Source: Marinilabiliaceae bacterium JC017 (GTDB lineage: Bacteria > Bacteroidota > Bacteroidia > Bacteroidales > Marinilabiliaceae). From it: DNA of 53,251 bases. A program made the position numbers and the translations under genes. The DNA lies in contig RHGE01000043.1 in NCBI GenBank assembly GCA_004296775.1, forward strand, positions 1 through 53,251, written 5' to 3'. This document shows positions 1 to 9,020 of this stretch, in pieces. The first letter of the stretch is position 1. Each line of letters opens with the position of its first letter. The notes under the pieces were generated by a model. The model ran no database searches. It was given only the letters and a program-made list of their open reading frames with translations, and was not told the origin of the DNA.

Positions 1-674
1 GGGCAATGCCAAAAATGAAGTAGGGTTTGGGACAACGTCCCAATAAAACTATTCCTGAAGAACTAAAACTTATATATCAATTAACCCTCTTGTTAAGTTG
101 TTATCTTGGCGTCAATATGGCCAATGGCCATCTCTGACTATCATCTAACTTCTAACCTCCCAAAATCTAGTCATTTAAATGAGCGAAATGGAAAATAAAA
201 AGAGAATTCTATTTCAACAAATAAGATATTAGGAAAATAAAAGTAATATCAAACTGTCTCAAATGAGATATAAGGATGCTAAAACAAAATCTCTCAGTCC
301 ATAAATAAGATATATAGAAAAAGAAAAGCAAAACCTGTATCAACAAATAAGATAAAGGCAAAATAAAAGTAAAATGCCTAAATCTTAAATGAGAATGGGA
401 GATTATATAAGTTTTATCCCAATAGCTTAAATATAATTGGTAAGGAAAAGTTTTTCTAAGTATTAATCTTTTAATAACTTAGATGGAAAGAAAATCAAAA
501 TCCATCAAACTAAAGGTTATCTCTAAGCGTACCTTGCCGGCACCTAGCAGAAAGTTGGGAGGAGGTGAATTAAAAGATCTGTTTTTTTAGGATAGCCCCA
601 GGTTGATGAGATGGAAACGAGAGGCATTCTTCTCCACGGCAGAATTTTCATTAAACCGTTAAAACATTTTTATT
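1..674. other. AT-rich intergenic region with short direct repeats
   Basis: No credible gene. A perfect 7-bp hairpin (TTGGGAC/GTCCCAA, 3-nt loop) lies at 27-43. A roughly 40-bp stretch containing CAACAAATAAGAT occurs at 214-253 and again at 340-378 (126 bp apart), with a weaker partial copy near 299-313. These look like a decayed tandem or dispersed repeat. No promoter for the gene at 675 could be singled out. Confidence 0.5.
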
Positions 675-1433
675 ATGCGCCCCTTTCATACCATTCATTA
701 CAACTATCTGAAGCTACATGAATACCCAGTATTAGTTAAAAAGTGTGTGGCTGTTTTGGTTGAGTCATCGCTTTATACCGAGGAGTTAAAAGTATTCAGT
801 AATCAGTTGCAACAGGCAGCCGATGAATTGAACAAGGGGCTTCATCCCACCTCTACCAAGCTCGAAACAAAAGATGTCAAGCATCAAAATGTACAATTGA
901 ATGCGGCTTTAAAAGGGTTTCGCCATTATTGCAAAGCTTATTTTTACAGCACAGAACCGGCAATTAGGCAGTCGGCCCTGTTGTTACTCGAAAAAATCAG
1001 GAGTTACGGCTGGCGGATTGAAGGCCTGAGTTATAACATTAAAAGTTCAAGGGTGCGCCATCTGTTGCAGGATATAACTACCAGTGAACAATCCATTCAA
1101 GCCATCGAGTTGTTGGGAGCACAAAAATTTGTGGATGCCATACAGTTGGCTCATCAAGGATTCAAACAGGCCATAGAAAACCGGGGCGAGGTGTTATCAA
1201 GCCGGCCGAAGAGTAATAATCAAACAGCGGCGGCAGCCGTGCGTAACGCCTTGCAACAAACCTTTAAATACCTTGCAGTGATGCAGGCCATCACACCTTC
1301 TCCGGAGTATCATCAATTGGTGAAGCACCTGAATGTGGTTATTGATGAATGTATGCAGCCACTTCTGATCCGTCGGGGGCGCATGCAGGCGGCCAAAGAA
1401 GTGGAGGTGGAACAAAACACAGAAGTAGGATGA
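675..1433 (+). CDS. DUF6261 family protein, first of two in the window
   Basis: A 252-aa soluble, mostly alpha-helical protein without signal peptide or membrane segment. The opening (FHTIHYNYLKLHEYPVLVK), the mid-protein pattern of ALKGFRHYC and ending in short basic/acidic residues resemble the DUF6261 proteins of Bacteroidota, whose function is unknown. A second member with the same size and helical layout lies at 50520-51239, and both copies are monocistronic and set in repeat-rich DNA. The ATG at 675 follows an AT-rich leader and is the first in-frame start. I recognise no catalytic motif; the DUF assignment is by resemblance only. Confidence 0.6.
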   Translation: MRPFHTIHYNYLKLHEYPVLVKKCVAVLVESSLYTEELKVFSNQLQQAADELNKGLHPTSTKLETKDVKHQNVQLNAALKGFRHYCKAYFYSTEPAIRQSALLLLEKIRSYGWRIEGLSYNIKSSRVRHLLQDITTSEQSIQAIELLGAQKFVDAIQLAHQGFKQAIENRGEVLSSRPKSNNQTAAAAVRNALQQTFKYLAVMQAITPSPEYHQLVKHLNVVIDECMQPLLIRRGRMQAAKEVEVEQNTEVG

Positions 1434-2224
1434 TTTTTGTCGATTTTCACATTTTTGGTGGAAAAATTCGTTTTGTGCCGCATCTTGAAAACCGTGCGAA
1501 GCAATTTAATGGTTTGAAGCGTTTGAAAAGAATAGTTTTTAATAACAGCAAATGTTTGCTTTCCTTTTGAGGGTGCCATTAAAAATGAAATTCCCAAACA
1601 AAATCAATTTGCACTCATAATGATAATTAAAAAGCTCAATGGCTCTGTGTGCTGGTGTTCATCAGTCTTAGGTGCTTAGGCAGCAACTTTTACCAATAGG
1701 TGGTCCAAATTGAAAGTTCAATAATTCATTAAGGTTTAGTAATCGTTTGATAATTATTTCATCAATCAGGCTGTTATGAGTTTTTCAATTGGTTAGGATA
1801 GTTATTTTTTGGCGTCCTGCCTCGCTTCGGGCTCGCCACCGCGCTTTCCGTTTCTACTCCTCGCTATCCCTTCCCGCCCATGCCAACGCCTCGCTGTGGG
1901 GTATCCACTGCAATCGCTGGCCGAAAACAATCTATAGTCAACAGTTAGCAGTTGACATCTATCTAAAATCTAACGATCTCTAGTCTTGTTAAAACAAACA
2001 ACTAAAGGCAACATCCCTCAAAGAGGCTTTTTTTCAGGATTTTTCTGAAAAAACATAGGTGTCTTATCCGTAATATTCGTATTCTTTTTAGCAGAATATT
2101 TTTGGTAAGCAGCAAATCATCTTGATACTTTTTACTTTTCTGGCTTGTCCAGGTTAGGTCTTAATACTTGAATCTTGAGACTTAAATTTTAAACCGATAA
2201 ATAAATTGATGTGGATACAGAAAA
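1434..2224. other. intergenic region with a GC-rich island and repeat copy
   Basis: No credible gene. A sharply GC-richer stretch (about 1808-1925, rich in CGC, CCTCGC and GGCC words) interrupts otherwise AT-rich DNA and resembles the high-GC intergenic repeats common in Bacteroidota. A TCTAAAATCTAACGATCT tail at about 1962-1980 recurs near 37815 and 51735. The end of the region holds the first copy of the repeat family described at 2056-2159. A short open frame across the GC island (1789-1983) has no family resemblance. Confidence 0.5.
2056..2159 (+). repeat. dispersed repeat family 1, copy A
   Basis: A roughly 104-bp sequence starting TAGGTGTCTTATCCGTAATA and ending TGGCTTGTCCAGGTTAGG. It is nearly identical to 2892-3008, so the two copies bracket the gene at 2225-2797 as direct repeats. 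It contains an AATATTC/GAATATT inverted repeat that could fold as a hairpin. A diverged copy in opposite orientation is at 37729-37826. Confidence 0.85.
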
Positions 2225-2797
2225 TTAGGCCTTGGTATTTTTATCGGCTGCCGTTTTCAATTCCTCTTTCTTCTGGTCGAGTTTTTTATGGGCTTCTTTA
2301 ACGGATTTTTGTGCATTTTTGATGTATACCTTGGCGGTTTTTCGATAGGATTTCCCTTTGGCAATGTTAGAATTGCCCTTACTCATTAGTTTAATCGACT
2401 TTTTCAACTCTGTTAGGTAAGCCCTTGTCTTTATTTTATACTCCTTATCCAGTTTTTTTAGTTCGGCTTTGGCCTTCTTAGCGTCGACTTTATTTTTTGA
2501 TTTTGTCTTTTTAACTAATGGTTTACGGGCTTGACCATAGGTTTTATCAAAAACTTTTCCTTCTTTCTTGAGACGTTTGTGTTCCGCTTTACTTTCGGCT
2601 ACCATTTTTGTGCCGGTGGTCAGCAGGGAGTCGGCCAGGGCCATTTTTCGTTCATATTTGGTTAGTTTCGCTTCGGCCATGGTAACCGATCTTTCCAGAC
2701 GGGCCAGTTTTGCCGCATTCTTATCCACAGGGGGTGCCTGACTAAATGCCATCCATGTAAGCAATGATAAACAAAGGGTAAGAATGTTTTTCTTCAT
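2225..2797 (-). CDS. secreted Lys-rich coiled-coil protein of unknown function
   Basis: A 190-aa protein when started at the ATG at 2797. This start puts a clean signal peptide (MKKNILTLCLSLLTWMAFSQA) at the N-terminus; an upstream in-frame start would add 25 residues in front of it and is unlikely. After cleavage the protein is almost entirely Lys/Ala/Glu-rich helix, with heptad-like spacing, and lacks aromatic-rich or catalytic motifs. It is probably periplasmic. It stands alone between two copies of a ~105-bp direct repeat, so it may be a mobilised or duplicated cassette. No family recognised. Confidence 0.7.
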   Translation of the reverse strand: MKKNILTLCLSLLTWMAFSQAPPVDKNAAKLARLERSVTMAEAKLTKYERKMALADSLLTTGTKMVAESKAEHKRLKKEGKVFDKTYGQARKPLVKKTKSKNKVDAKKAKAELKKLDKEYKIKTRAYLTELKKSIKLMSKGNSNIAKGKSYRKTAKVYIKNAQKSVKEAHKKLDQKKEELKTAADKNTKA

Positions 2798-2891
2798 AAT
2801 AACTAAGGTGGTAAATGGTTTGTTTTTGTGTTTCGGAGAGCGTAAAAATAAGAAATAAGTTTTGTGCGGCAAGGCGTTTTTTTTTATTGGT

Positions 2892-3008
2892 TAGGTGTCT
2901 TATCCGTAATATTCGTGTTCTTTTTGGCAGAATATTTTTGGCAAGAAGTAAATCATCTTGATACTCTGTACTTGATACTTTTTACTTTTCTGGCTTGTCT
3001 AGGTTAGG
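2892..3008 (+). repeat. dispersed repeat family 1, copy B
   Basis: A direct copy of 2056-2159 with a few substitutions. It carries one extra 13-bp insertion produced by local duplication of CTTGATAC (CTTGATACTCTGTACTTGATAC). It lies just downstream of the 3036-5054 gene and just upstream of the 2225-2797 gene, both of which run on the - strand. The AATATTC/GAATATT inverted repeat is preserved. Confidence 0.85.
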
Positions 3009-3035
3009 AGGAAAGAGATCTTCAGTGGGAATACT

Positions 3036-5054
3036 TTAAAAATGCTGGTATTCCTCCTCCGTTTTGTTTTTTCTATCCAGTGTGGAAGCCATAATCGGGG
3101 GCAATTTTAATTGGGCCAACTTATTATTCACATTCTTGAATTGATGAATGGTTGGGTTATTGGTGGTTGTATCCCTCTTGCCAACCCTGTTTTCTAGTTT
3201 AAAAAAGTGGATGATTTGTTGCAGGCTCCTGGCATCTGCTTCTACTATCTGAGCTTCCGCTGTGATCTCTTCGGCCATTTGAGCCGTTTGTTGTGTGAGG
3301 ATATTGAATTGTTGCAGGGAAGTGGTTATCTGGGTCGACTCACTCTCTTGTTCCATCACCGAGTCGGCTATTTCTTGGATGAAAGTCACCGACCGGGTCA
3401 TTTCTTTCTCAATAGTGACCAGGTTTTTTGAGGCGATTCGGGATACTTCAATCCCTTTTGAGGACATCTTACCAAGATCCGCCGCCAGTTCTTTTGATTT
3501 CTCAGCCAGGTCCCTGATGCCCTTTGCTACCACTGAAAAGCCACGTCCCCGTTCGCCCGCCTTGGCGGCTTCAATCGAGGCATTGATGGAGAGGATGTAG
3601 GTTTGTGAGGCTATTTCATGGATAGCAGCCGCTTTGCTTATGAGCTGGTTCATGATTGCCATGGCTTCTTGGGTTTGGGCTATTTCCTGCCGGATGGTGG
3701 CGGATGAGTTGGTTGTGGTGTGTACGCATTTTCTGGCATTGTCAGAACTTTGCGTCATCAATGAACTCATCTCTTCCATGGAGGCGGTAATTTCCTCTGC
3801 ATTGCTGGCCTGGGTGTTTGAGGTGTCGGTTAGGTGGTGTGCTTTATTACTCAGGCGGCTGCTTAGTTCATTTAAGTGGCTCGACATGTCCTGGATGCGG
3901 GAAACAATGTTGCGTAGCTTGTCACCGCTCTGTTTCAAAGAACGGGTCAGAATAGCTGTCTCTCCCTGGCCCTCCAGTGTGGGAATGAGAGGAAGGTGTC
4001 CTTGTGCCATCTTTTTGGCATAACCAACCAGGGCCAGGATGGGGGCGGAGATGGTTTTAGTCAGGAAACGACTTAACAGCAGACTGATGATGATTAGAGC
4101 CACTAGTCCCCATAACATTAGGCGTTGGGATGAACCGGACAGGCTCGCATTTTGCAAAGCCAGATCAGTGGCTTGCCTGGTATGTATCTTTGATAATTGC
4201 TGTGTTAGTTCAATACCCCTGTTGACAGCCGTATTGTTCTTCAGTTGCCGGTTTTCCTTCCAGTTTTCAATAAGTTGATGCAGGGATGACTCATAGGCTG
4301 AAGCGGAAGAAATGATTGTATTAAGCGTGGCGATGTCATAGGCTTTGGTTGTCATGGGGCGGATTGTTTCAATGTTGGATCTTATCCGTTTAAAAATCGT
4401 CGCATCATCCACAATCAGATCCGGGTTGTTCTCCACTTCGGCCCGCCAGATAACCGTGTTTAGCTGATCAATGGAGGTCATGACGTTATTCATGAGATCG
4501 ATTTTATCGGCCCGCCGTTTAATGATGTGTTTATCCTTATTCCTATCCACATCTTTTTTTAGTTTTTTGTATTGTAACTGCAGGTAGTTTTCACATTGTT
4601 GTTTTAATATTTGGCTGGATGAATCCATTACCACATAGGAAGTAAAAACCTCCTGGAACGAATGGCGGGTACGCTGGGCTAATGCTTGAAAATCTATTAA
4701 TTCTTTTTTCAATGCTTTGATGTGAGGGGAGGAAGCCGGATGGTCCGGAATTAGCAGGGATAAGGTATTCAATTCTTCTTGTGCCTTGGCCAGGTGGCTG
4801 ATCCCTTTTTGATAATAAACTTCATCCTTGCTATAGCCATAGCTGCGCAGGTTAAAGATGGCATTTTGCCAGTTGCGTTCGATCGAATTCACGTTGGAGA
4901 GGGAGGGAATTTGAATATCCGACAGGCTTTGAGCTTTGCTCCTGATGCGAATTAGTTCAAACACTGCCAGTCCACCAAAAATGAATAATATCAAAAGGAA
5001 TGTGCCAAAGCTTAATTGTAGCTTTTGTGCCAGTTTTAAGTCTTTCCAAGTCAT
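3036..5054 (-). CDS. methyl-accepting chemotaxis protein with large periplasmic helical domain
   Basis: A 672-aa transmembrane chemoreceptor. TM1 spans about residues 14-34. A long all-helical periplasmic region (about 35-311, four-helix-bundle or helical-bimodular type) is followed by TM2 at about 312-331, a HAMP-like linker (330-385) and a cytoplasmic signalling coiled coil. The conserved hairpin tip is recognisable at about 475-520 (EIASQTYILSINASIEAAKA, then GERGRGFSVVA and IRDLAE), including the Glu/Arg positions needed to contact CheA and CheW. Ser and Gln pairs in the flanking helices are plausible methylation sites. No chemotaxis kinase genes are nearby, so it would signal to a remote che cluster. 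The ligand is unknown. Confidence 0.92.
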   Translation of the reverse strand: MTWKDLKLAQKLQLSFGTFLLILFIFGGLAVFELIRIRSKAQSLSDIQIPSLSNVNSIERNWQNAIFNLRSYGYSKDEVYYQKGISHLAKAQEELNTLSLLIPDHPASSPHIKALKKELIDFQALAQRTRHSFQEVFTSYVVMDSSSQILKQQCENYLQLQYKKLKKDVDRNKDKHIIKRRADKIDLMNNVMTSIDQLNTVIWRAEVENNPDLIVDDATIFKRIRSNIETIRPMTTKAYDIATLNTIISSASAYESSLHQLIENWKENRQLKNNTAVNRGIELTQQLSKIHTRQATDLALQNASLSGSSQRLMLWGLVALIIISLLLSRFLTKTISAPILALVGYAKKMAQGHLPLIPTLEGQGETAILTRSLKQSGDKLRNIVSRIQDMSSHLNELSSRLSNKAHHLTDTSNTQASNAEEITASMEEMSSLMTQSSDNARKCVHTTTNSSATIRQEIAQTQEAMAIMNQLISKAAAIHEIASQTYILSINASIEAAKAGERGRGFSVVAKGIRDLAEKSKELAADLGKMSSKGIEVSRIASKNLVTIEKEMTRSVTFIQEIADSVMEQESESTQITTSLQQFNILTQQTAQMAEEITAEAQIVEADARSLQQIIHFFKLENRVGKRDTTTNNPTIHQFKNVNNKLAQLKLPPIMASTLDRKNKTEEEYQHF

Positions 5055-5660
5055 TTTTCTGGTTTTAGGTTGCCCAAAAGTATCGTTATACCTTGTTATG
5101 ATTGTTAGGTAATTGTTAACAATGCCATGCGTGTGTTTTTTCTTTTGGTAGCGTAAAACTTTTTGTTGTATGGATGCCGGTAAAAGGGATTGGTTTGAAG
5201 GAAGGAAAGAGATTACGGAGAATATTCTTATGCTCCTGGATTTTCCCTTTTGTGTTTAATAACAACTTGATTTAAACAATTCTTGGGATTGGGTTTTTAT
5301 TATAGAAGAAGTCATTCGTGGCCTAAATAATTAATGTTAAAATGGATAAAGTTAATTGTTATAGTGTGTTAGTGATATTTTTGGAATATCGGGGCTTCAT
5401 TGGGTATTCCGCTTTCAAGAAATAATGTTAAGAAATTTAACGGATTGGAACGTTAAGAAAGAAAATCTGTTTGAAGCGCAGCGAGTTATTTTCTTTTAGT
5501 GGAAAGGAGTTAAATTTTAGTTATTTATTGTGAGCGGCGGCACTTTTTGTTTTCTTTTTCTTGCTGTAGAGAAAAAGTAAAAGCCCGTGCGGCTTGAGCA
5601 CATTGGATAATACAAATTTATTTTGGACAGTAATGTTTTTAGTTATAAAACAAATCTTTT
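5055..5660. other. intergenic region between divergent chemoreceptor and sucD genes
   Basis: The region separates divergently transcribed genes and must hold both promoters, but no convincing -33/-7 pair could be chosen. It contains a putative dispersed element at 5466-5606 (separate entry). The rest is AT-rich and featureless by eye. Confidence 0.4.
5466..5606 (+). repeat. putative Bacteroidota intergenic repeat element with hairpin
   Basis: The stretch runs from TGTTTGAAGCGCAGCGAG through GTGAGCGGCGGCACTTTTTG to GCCCGTGCGGCTTGAGCAC. Its core can fold as CTTTTTC (5554-5560) against GAAAAAG (5571-5577) with a 10-nt loop. I recall similar sequences as recurrent intergenic elements in Bacteroidota genomes; only one copy is in this window, so repetition is not shown here. 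Confidence 0.4.
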
Positions 5661-6530
5661 ATGAGTGTATTAGTTAATAAAGACTCGAAAGTAGTTGTGC
5701 AAGGATTTACCGGGAGTGAAGGTACTTTTCATGCCAGTCAAATGATTGAATACGGCACCAATGTAGTTGGGGGCGTAACCCCTGGTAAAGGTGGTAGTCA
5801 ACATCTGAATTTGCCGGTTTATAATACGGTGGAAGAAGCCGTTGCCAATACAAATGCGAATGTGTCGGTCATATTTGTGCCACCCGCCTTTGCGGCTGAT
5901 GCCATTATGGAAGCGGCCGAGGCAGGTGTCAAAACGATAATAACCATCACGGAAGGCATCCCAACGGCAGACATGGTAAAAGTGAAACATTACCTGACCG
6001 GAAAAGAAGCCCGGCTGGTGGGTCCCAATTGCCCTGGTGTGATAACGCCAGGGGAGGCCAAAGTGGGAATAATGCCCGGGTTCATCCATCAGAAAGGGAA
6101 TATTGGCGTGGTAAGTCGTTCCGGCACTCTGACCTATGAAGCCGTTGATCAGTTAACGAAACTGGGATTGGGTCAAAGCACCTGCATTGGAATTGGTGGT
6201 GACCCCATCATTGGCACAACCACTCAGGAAGCTGTTGAATTACTCATGAACGATCCGGACACAGATGGTATAATAATGATTGGAGAAATAGGAGGGAGTA
6301 TGGAAACAGATGCTGCCCGGTGGATTAAGGAATATGGCTCAAAACCGGTGGTGGGGTTTATTGCCGGACAAACTGCTCCCAAAGGACGGAGAATGGGACA
6401 TGCAGGGGCCATTATAGGCGGCAAAGAAGATACCGCCGCCGCCAAAATGGAAGTTATGAGAGCCTGTGGCTTGCACGTGGTAGAGTCCCCGGCTGACATT
6501 GGTGCCACCATGAAAGCAGCATTGGAATAA
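5661..6530 (+). CDS. sucD: succinate-CoA ligase, ADP/GDP-forming, alpha subunit
   Basis: A 289-aa protein matching the full length of SucD. It forms succinyl-CoA from succinate, CoA and NTP (or the reverse, yielding ATP), through a phosphohistidine. The CoA-binding Rossmann loop GFTGSEGT is at residues 15-22, SRSGTLTYE at 152-160, GIGGDP at 177-182, and the phosphorylated His is H247 in GRRMGHAGA. The catalytic beta partner (sucC) is not adjacent, which is unusual because sucCD is generally an operon; it must lie elsewhere. A strong terminator follows at 6564-6598, so it is transcribed alone. In fermentative Bacteroidota it would serve the succinyl-CoA steps of the succinate/propionate route. 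Confidence 0.95.
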   Translation: MSVLVNKDSKVVVQGFTGSEGTFHASQMIEYGTNVVGGVTPGKGGSQHLNLPVYNTVEEAVANTNANVSVIFVPPAFAADAIMEAAEAGVKTIITITEGIPTADMVKVKHYLTGKEARLVGPNCPGVITPGEAKVGIMPGFIHQKGNIGVVSRSGTLTYEAVDQLTKLGLGQSTCIGIGGDPIIGTTTQEAVELLMNDPDTDGIIMIGEIGGSMETDAARWIKEYGSKPVVGFIAGQTAPKGRRMGHAGAIIGGKEDTAAAKMEVMRACGLHVVESPADIGATMKAALE

Positions 6531-6830
6531 TAACATTTGTTGATTGGTGGATGTGAAATGGCAAAGAGTCTTTGAGTAATTTTCAAAGACTCTTTTTTAA
6601 CGCAGAAAAGTTCGTGAAAAGAGTATTGGTTGTATAAAATGATGATAAGAAATCATGGGCTTGAAAAGTAGAAAGGGACTTAATGATTCACTAATAAAAC
6701 CCGATATTGAAAATAAAATGGAATAAATGGATGATGATTGAGTGGAAGGCATAATGTTTGAAGAAGGCAAAAAAAGGGGAAATGTTATTTGTTGGGTATG
6801 GTCTTGCAATTCTTTTTTTGAAATGACAAC
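6531..6830. other. short intergenic region, terminator then AT-rich leader
   Basis: Contains the sucD terminator (6564-6598). The remaining AT-rich sequence up to 6830 must carry the promoter of the 710-aa gene, but no clear box was recognised. Confidence 0.4.
6564..6598 (+). terminator. intrinsic terminator of sucD
   Basis: Perfect 12-bp stem AAGAGTCTTTGA (6564-6575) with TCAAAGACTCTT (6583-6594), 7-nt loop, followed by a T run. Confidence 0.9.
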
Positions 6831-8963
6831 ATGTCAAAATATTTGCATATGAAGAATAAAGAAACACATCGAAAACAGGCCTATGAATCTTTTCGGTCCT
6901 TTTATAAGGATTCAGCCCAGGATGGCGAAACACTTAGTTCAGCTTCGCCTATTCGGCTGGCTGCCACCCGGAGCTTAATCACCCGGCGAACCACCTTGCT
7001 GCGAGAGGCCTTTAAACCCGATACTAAGGTGATGGCTACCTCTCTTTTGGTCCCCTCTGAAATAGTCTGGGCATTAGATTGTATCCCCTTGAATCTGGAA
7101 ATGTTTAGCAGCTTATTGGCATCCCATTCAAAGATTATTGAGCTGGCCAATAAAGGGAGTTTAACAGCACCCAGATGTAGTTTCATTAACTCATTGAAGG
7201 GAGCGTTCCATGAGAATCTAATTCCCATTCCTGATGTGTTATTTAGTTCCAGTGCTTATTGCGAAGGTATTAGTTATGTATTTGAGGATCTGAAGGCGGG
7301 GTTTGGGTCGCCGCATTTTCATTTGGAGTTACCGGTTTATCCCTCCTATCATTCCATCCGGGACTTGGCTGTTCAGCTTAAACAATTATTCCGTCGGCTT
7401 GCCGGGGTACTTGATCTGGATATCAACGAAGCTTTTAAGAATTTTCGGAAAGCCATGTATAATTCAGCTTTGGCCAGAAAGGAGTTTTTGGACATGTGGG
7501 AATTTCGGAAGAGTTATGGTCCTTTGAATCTGGGGTTGGAACCGTTGCATTGGCACATGCAGTTTTTACCCATGTGGGGAGACGAAAAGGCCATCTCTAT
7601 TTGTCAGCGGCTTAATGGCGAATTGCAATCATTTGCCGCCACTGAGATACCGGATGATAATGGGCTTCCCATTGGTTTCTTTGGTTTAATTCCATATGGA
7701 CGAACGGAGGTGTGGTCTATGCTTAAGGAATATGGCGCCTATATGGCATTTGAAGGGGTCAATTTTTTGGGTGATTATGTGTTGCCGGATCTTAATAACT
7801 TCGATAAGCTGTCCCTTGATGCGTTGTTTGAAAACCTGGCGATAAACCTGATTAATGTGCCTGTGCGGGGAGGTAATATTATTGAAAAATCAAATTTCTT
7901 CATGAAAGAAGCAAAAGAGATGGGGGCTAAAGGGATGATGATCATTTCCCATGAACATTGTCAGTTGTTAGCTCCCCGTTTGCATGAATTGGAAAAGGAA
8001 GCTACCAGGCATGGGCTGGGGGTGGTGTCTCTTGGTGGAGATTGCATCCTGGGTATGCCCAAGGGGCCAACTTCATTCCGGTTAAAAACCTTCTTATCGG
8101 CATTTGATAATAAAGAGATTGTTGTCGAGCAGGCCTCAAATGAGGTTATGGAAGAAGCATCGGTGTGCGATTTCTGGCGTTTAGGTGTCGATTTTGGAAG
8201 TGGTTTTAGTAAGTATATTCTACTCGATGAACGGCAGGATATCATTAAGCAAGGAATGTTTTATTCCGGGATTGATTATCCGGGGCTATTGAAGGAGATA
8301 ACCAAAAACCTGTCGTTACATGCCACCATTAAAATGGGTGTGGCTGGTGTGGGTAGTGATCATCCTGTGTTTAGAAATATGGTGCATCGTCAAACCACAG
8401 AAATTAACGCGCTGATTCATTCGTGTAAAAACCTGTTTCCACAGCGTGAAGAGTTATTGGTTATTGATATTGGAACGCAGGATGTGAAAATATTGCACTT
8501 TAACGGAATGAATGTGGTGCCGTGGATCAATACCAATAAAAGTTGCGGGGCGGGAACCGGCATGGTGTTGGTACAGATATTGGAACGATGGAAACAGACG
8601 GTACCGGATATCTCATTTGAAACATTAGATGCATTGGCCAACGAGGCGGGAAAAAGTGAGGTGATTAATACTACCTGTGGCATCTTTGCTGTCACTAATG
8701 TGGTGTCAGCCCTTGTTCAGGCTGATGCCGAAAAAAGAAAGGGAGTTTTAAGAGGTGTGTATGAATACGTGGGTACCCAGGCTATCAGGTTGCTGCCCTC
8801 TGAATTACAAAAGGGGGGAGAGGTCTTGCTGACAGGTGGAATAGCCAATCATAAAACACTACAGAAAGTATTCCGGGAGAAAGGTTTTGAGTTGTTAAAC
8901 CTGTCTGAGAACTTACATCCGCAGTACCTGGTAGCATATGGTACTGCGTTGTCTATTCAATAG
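6831..8963 (+). CDS. fused 2-hydroxyacyl-CoA dehydratase-type subunit and BadF/HgdC-type ATPase activator
   Basis: A 710-aa two-domain iron-sulfur protein. Residues about 10-430 resemble the HgdB/FldC/BcrC D-component fold: the entry motif PSEIVWALDCIPLNLEM (75-91) and three cysteines in family positions, C116 (APRCSF), C144 (SSAYCEG) and C377 (ISHEHC), plausible ligands of a [4Fe-4S] or double-cubane cluster. Residues about 448-710 are an ASKHA ATPase like HgdC: phosphate loop GVDFGSGFSKY (452-462), IDIGTQDVKIL (545-555), SCGAGTG (571-577, C572), TTCGIFA (C616) and LTGGIANH. C572 and C616 match the two Cys of the activator that bridge its dimer with a [4Fe-4S] cluster. Normally activator and dehydratase are separate genes. 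No HgdA-type partner is nearby, so substrate is unknown; an ATP-driven low-potential reduction is inferred. ATG at 6849 is an alternative start. Confidence 0.85.
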   Translation: MSKYLHMKNKETHRKQAYESFRSFYKDSAQDGETLSSASPIRLAATRSLITRRTTLLREAFKPDTKVMATSLLVPSEIVWALDCIPLNLEMFSSLLASHSKIIELANKGSLTAPRCSFINSLKGAFHENLIPIPDVLFSSSAYCEGISYVFEDLKAGFGSPHFHLELPVYPSYHSIRDLAVQLKQLFRRLAGVLDLDINEAFKNFRKAMYNSALARKEFLDMWEFRKSYGPLNLGLEPLHWHMQFLPMWGDEKAISICQRLNGELQSFAATEIPDDNGLPIGFFGLIPYGRTEVWSMLKEYGAYMAFEGVNFLGDYVLPDLNNFDKLSLDALFENLAINLINVPVRGGNIIEKSNFFMKEAKEMGAKGMMIISHEHCQLLAPRLHELEKEATRHGLGVVSLGGDCILGMPKGPTSFRLKTFLSAFDNKEIVVEQASNEVMEEASVCDFWRLGVDFGSGFSKYILLDERQDIIKQGMFYSGIDYPGLLKEITKNLSLHATIKMGVAGVGSDHPVFRNMVHRQTTEINALIHSCKNLFPQREELLVIDIGTQDVKILHFNGMNVVPWINTNKSCGAGTGMVLVQILERWKQTVPDISFETLDALANEAGKSEVINTTCGIFAVTNVVSALVQADAEKRKGVLRGVYEYVGTQAIRLLPSELQKGGEVLLTGGIANHKTLQKVFREKGFELLNLSENLHPQYLVAYGTALSIQ

Positions 8964-8972
8964 GTAAAAAGA

Positions 8973-9003
8973 AAGGGTGTTCCAAATGAACACCCTTGTT
9001 TTA
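8973..9003. terminator. bidirectional terminator between convergent genes
   Basis: Perfect 10-bp stem AAGGGTGTTC (8973-8982) with GAACACCCTT (8988-8997), 5-nt loop. T-rich sequence follows on the + strand and on the - strand, fitting its place between the convergent genes ending at 8963 and 9021. Confidence 0.88.
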
Positions 9004-9020
9004 TAATGAGTTATTGCGTT

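Noticed and set aside
1789-1983. 64-aa reading frame over the GC-rich island
   Set aside because: Composition follows the island, no family resemblance, and it runs into repeat DNA.
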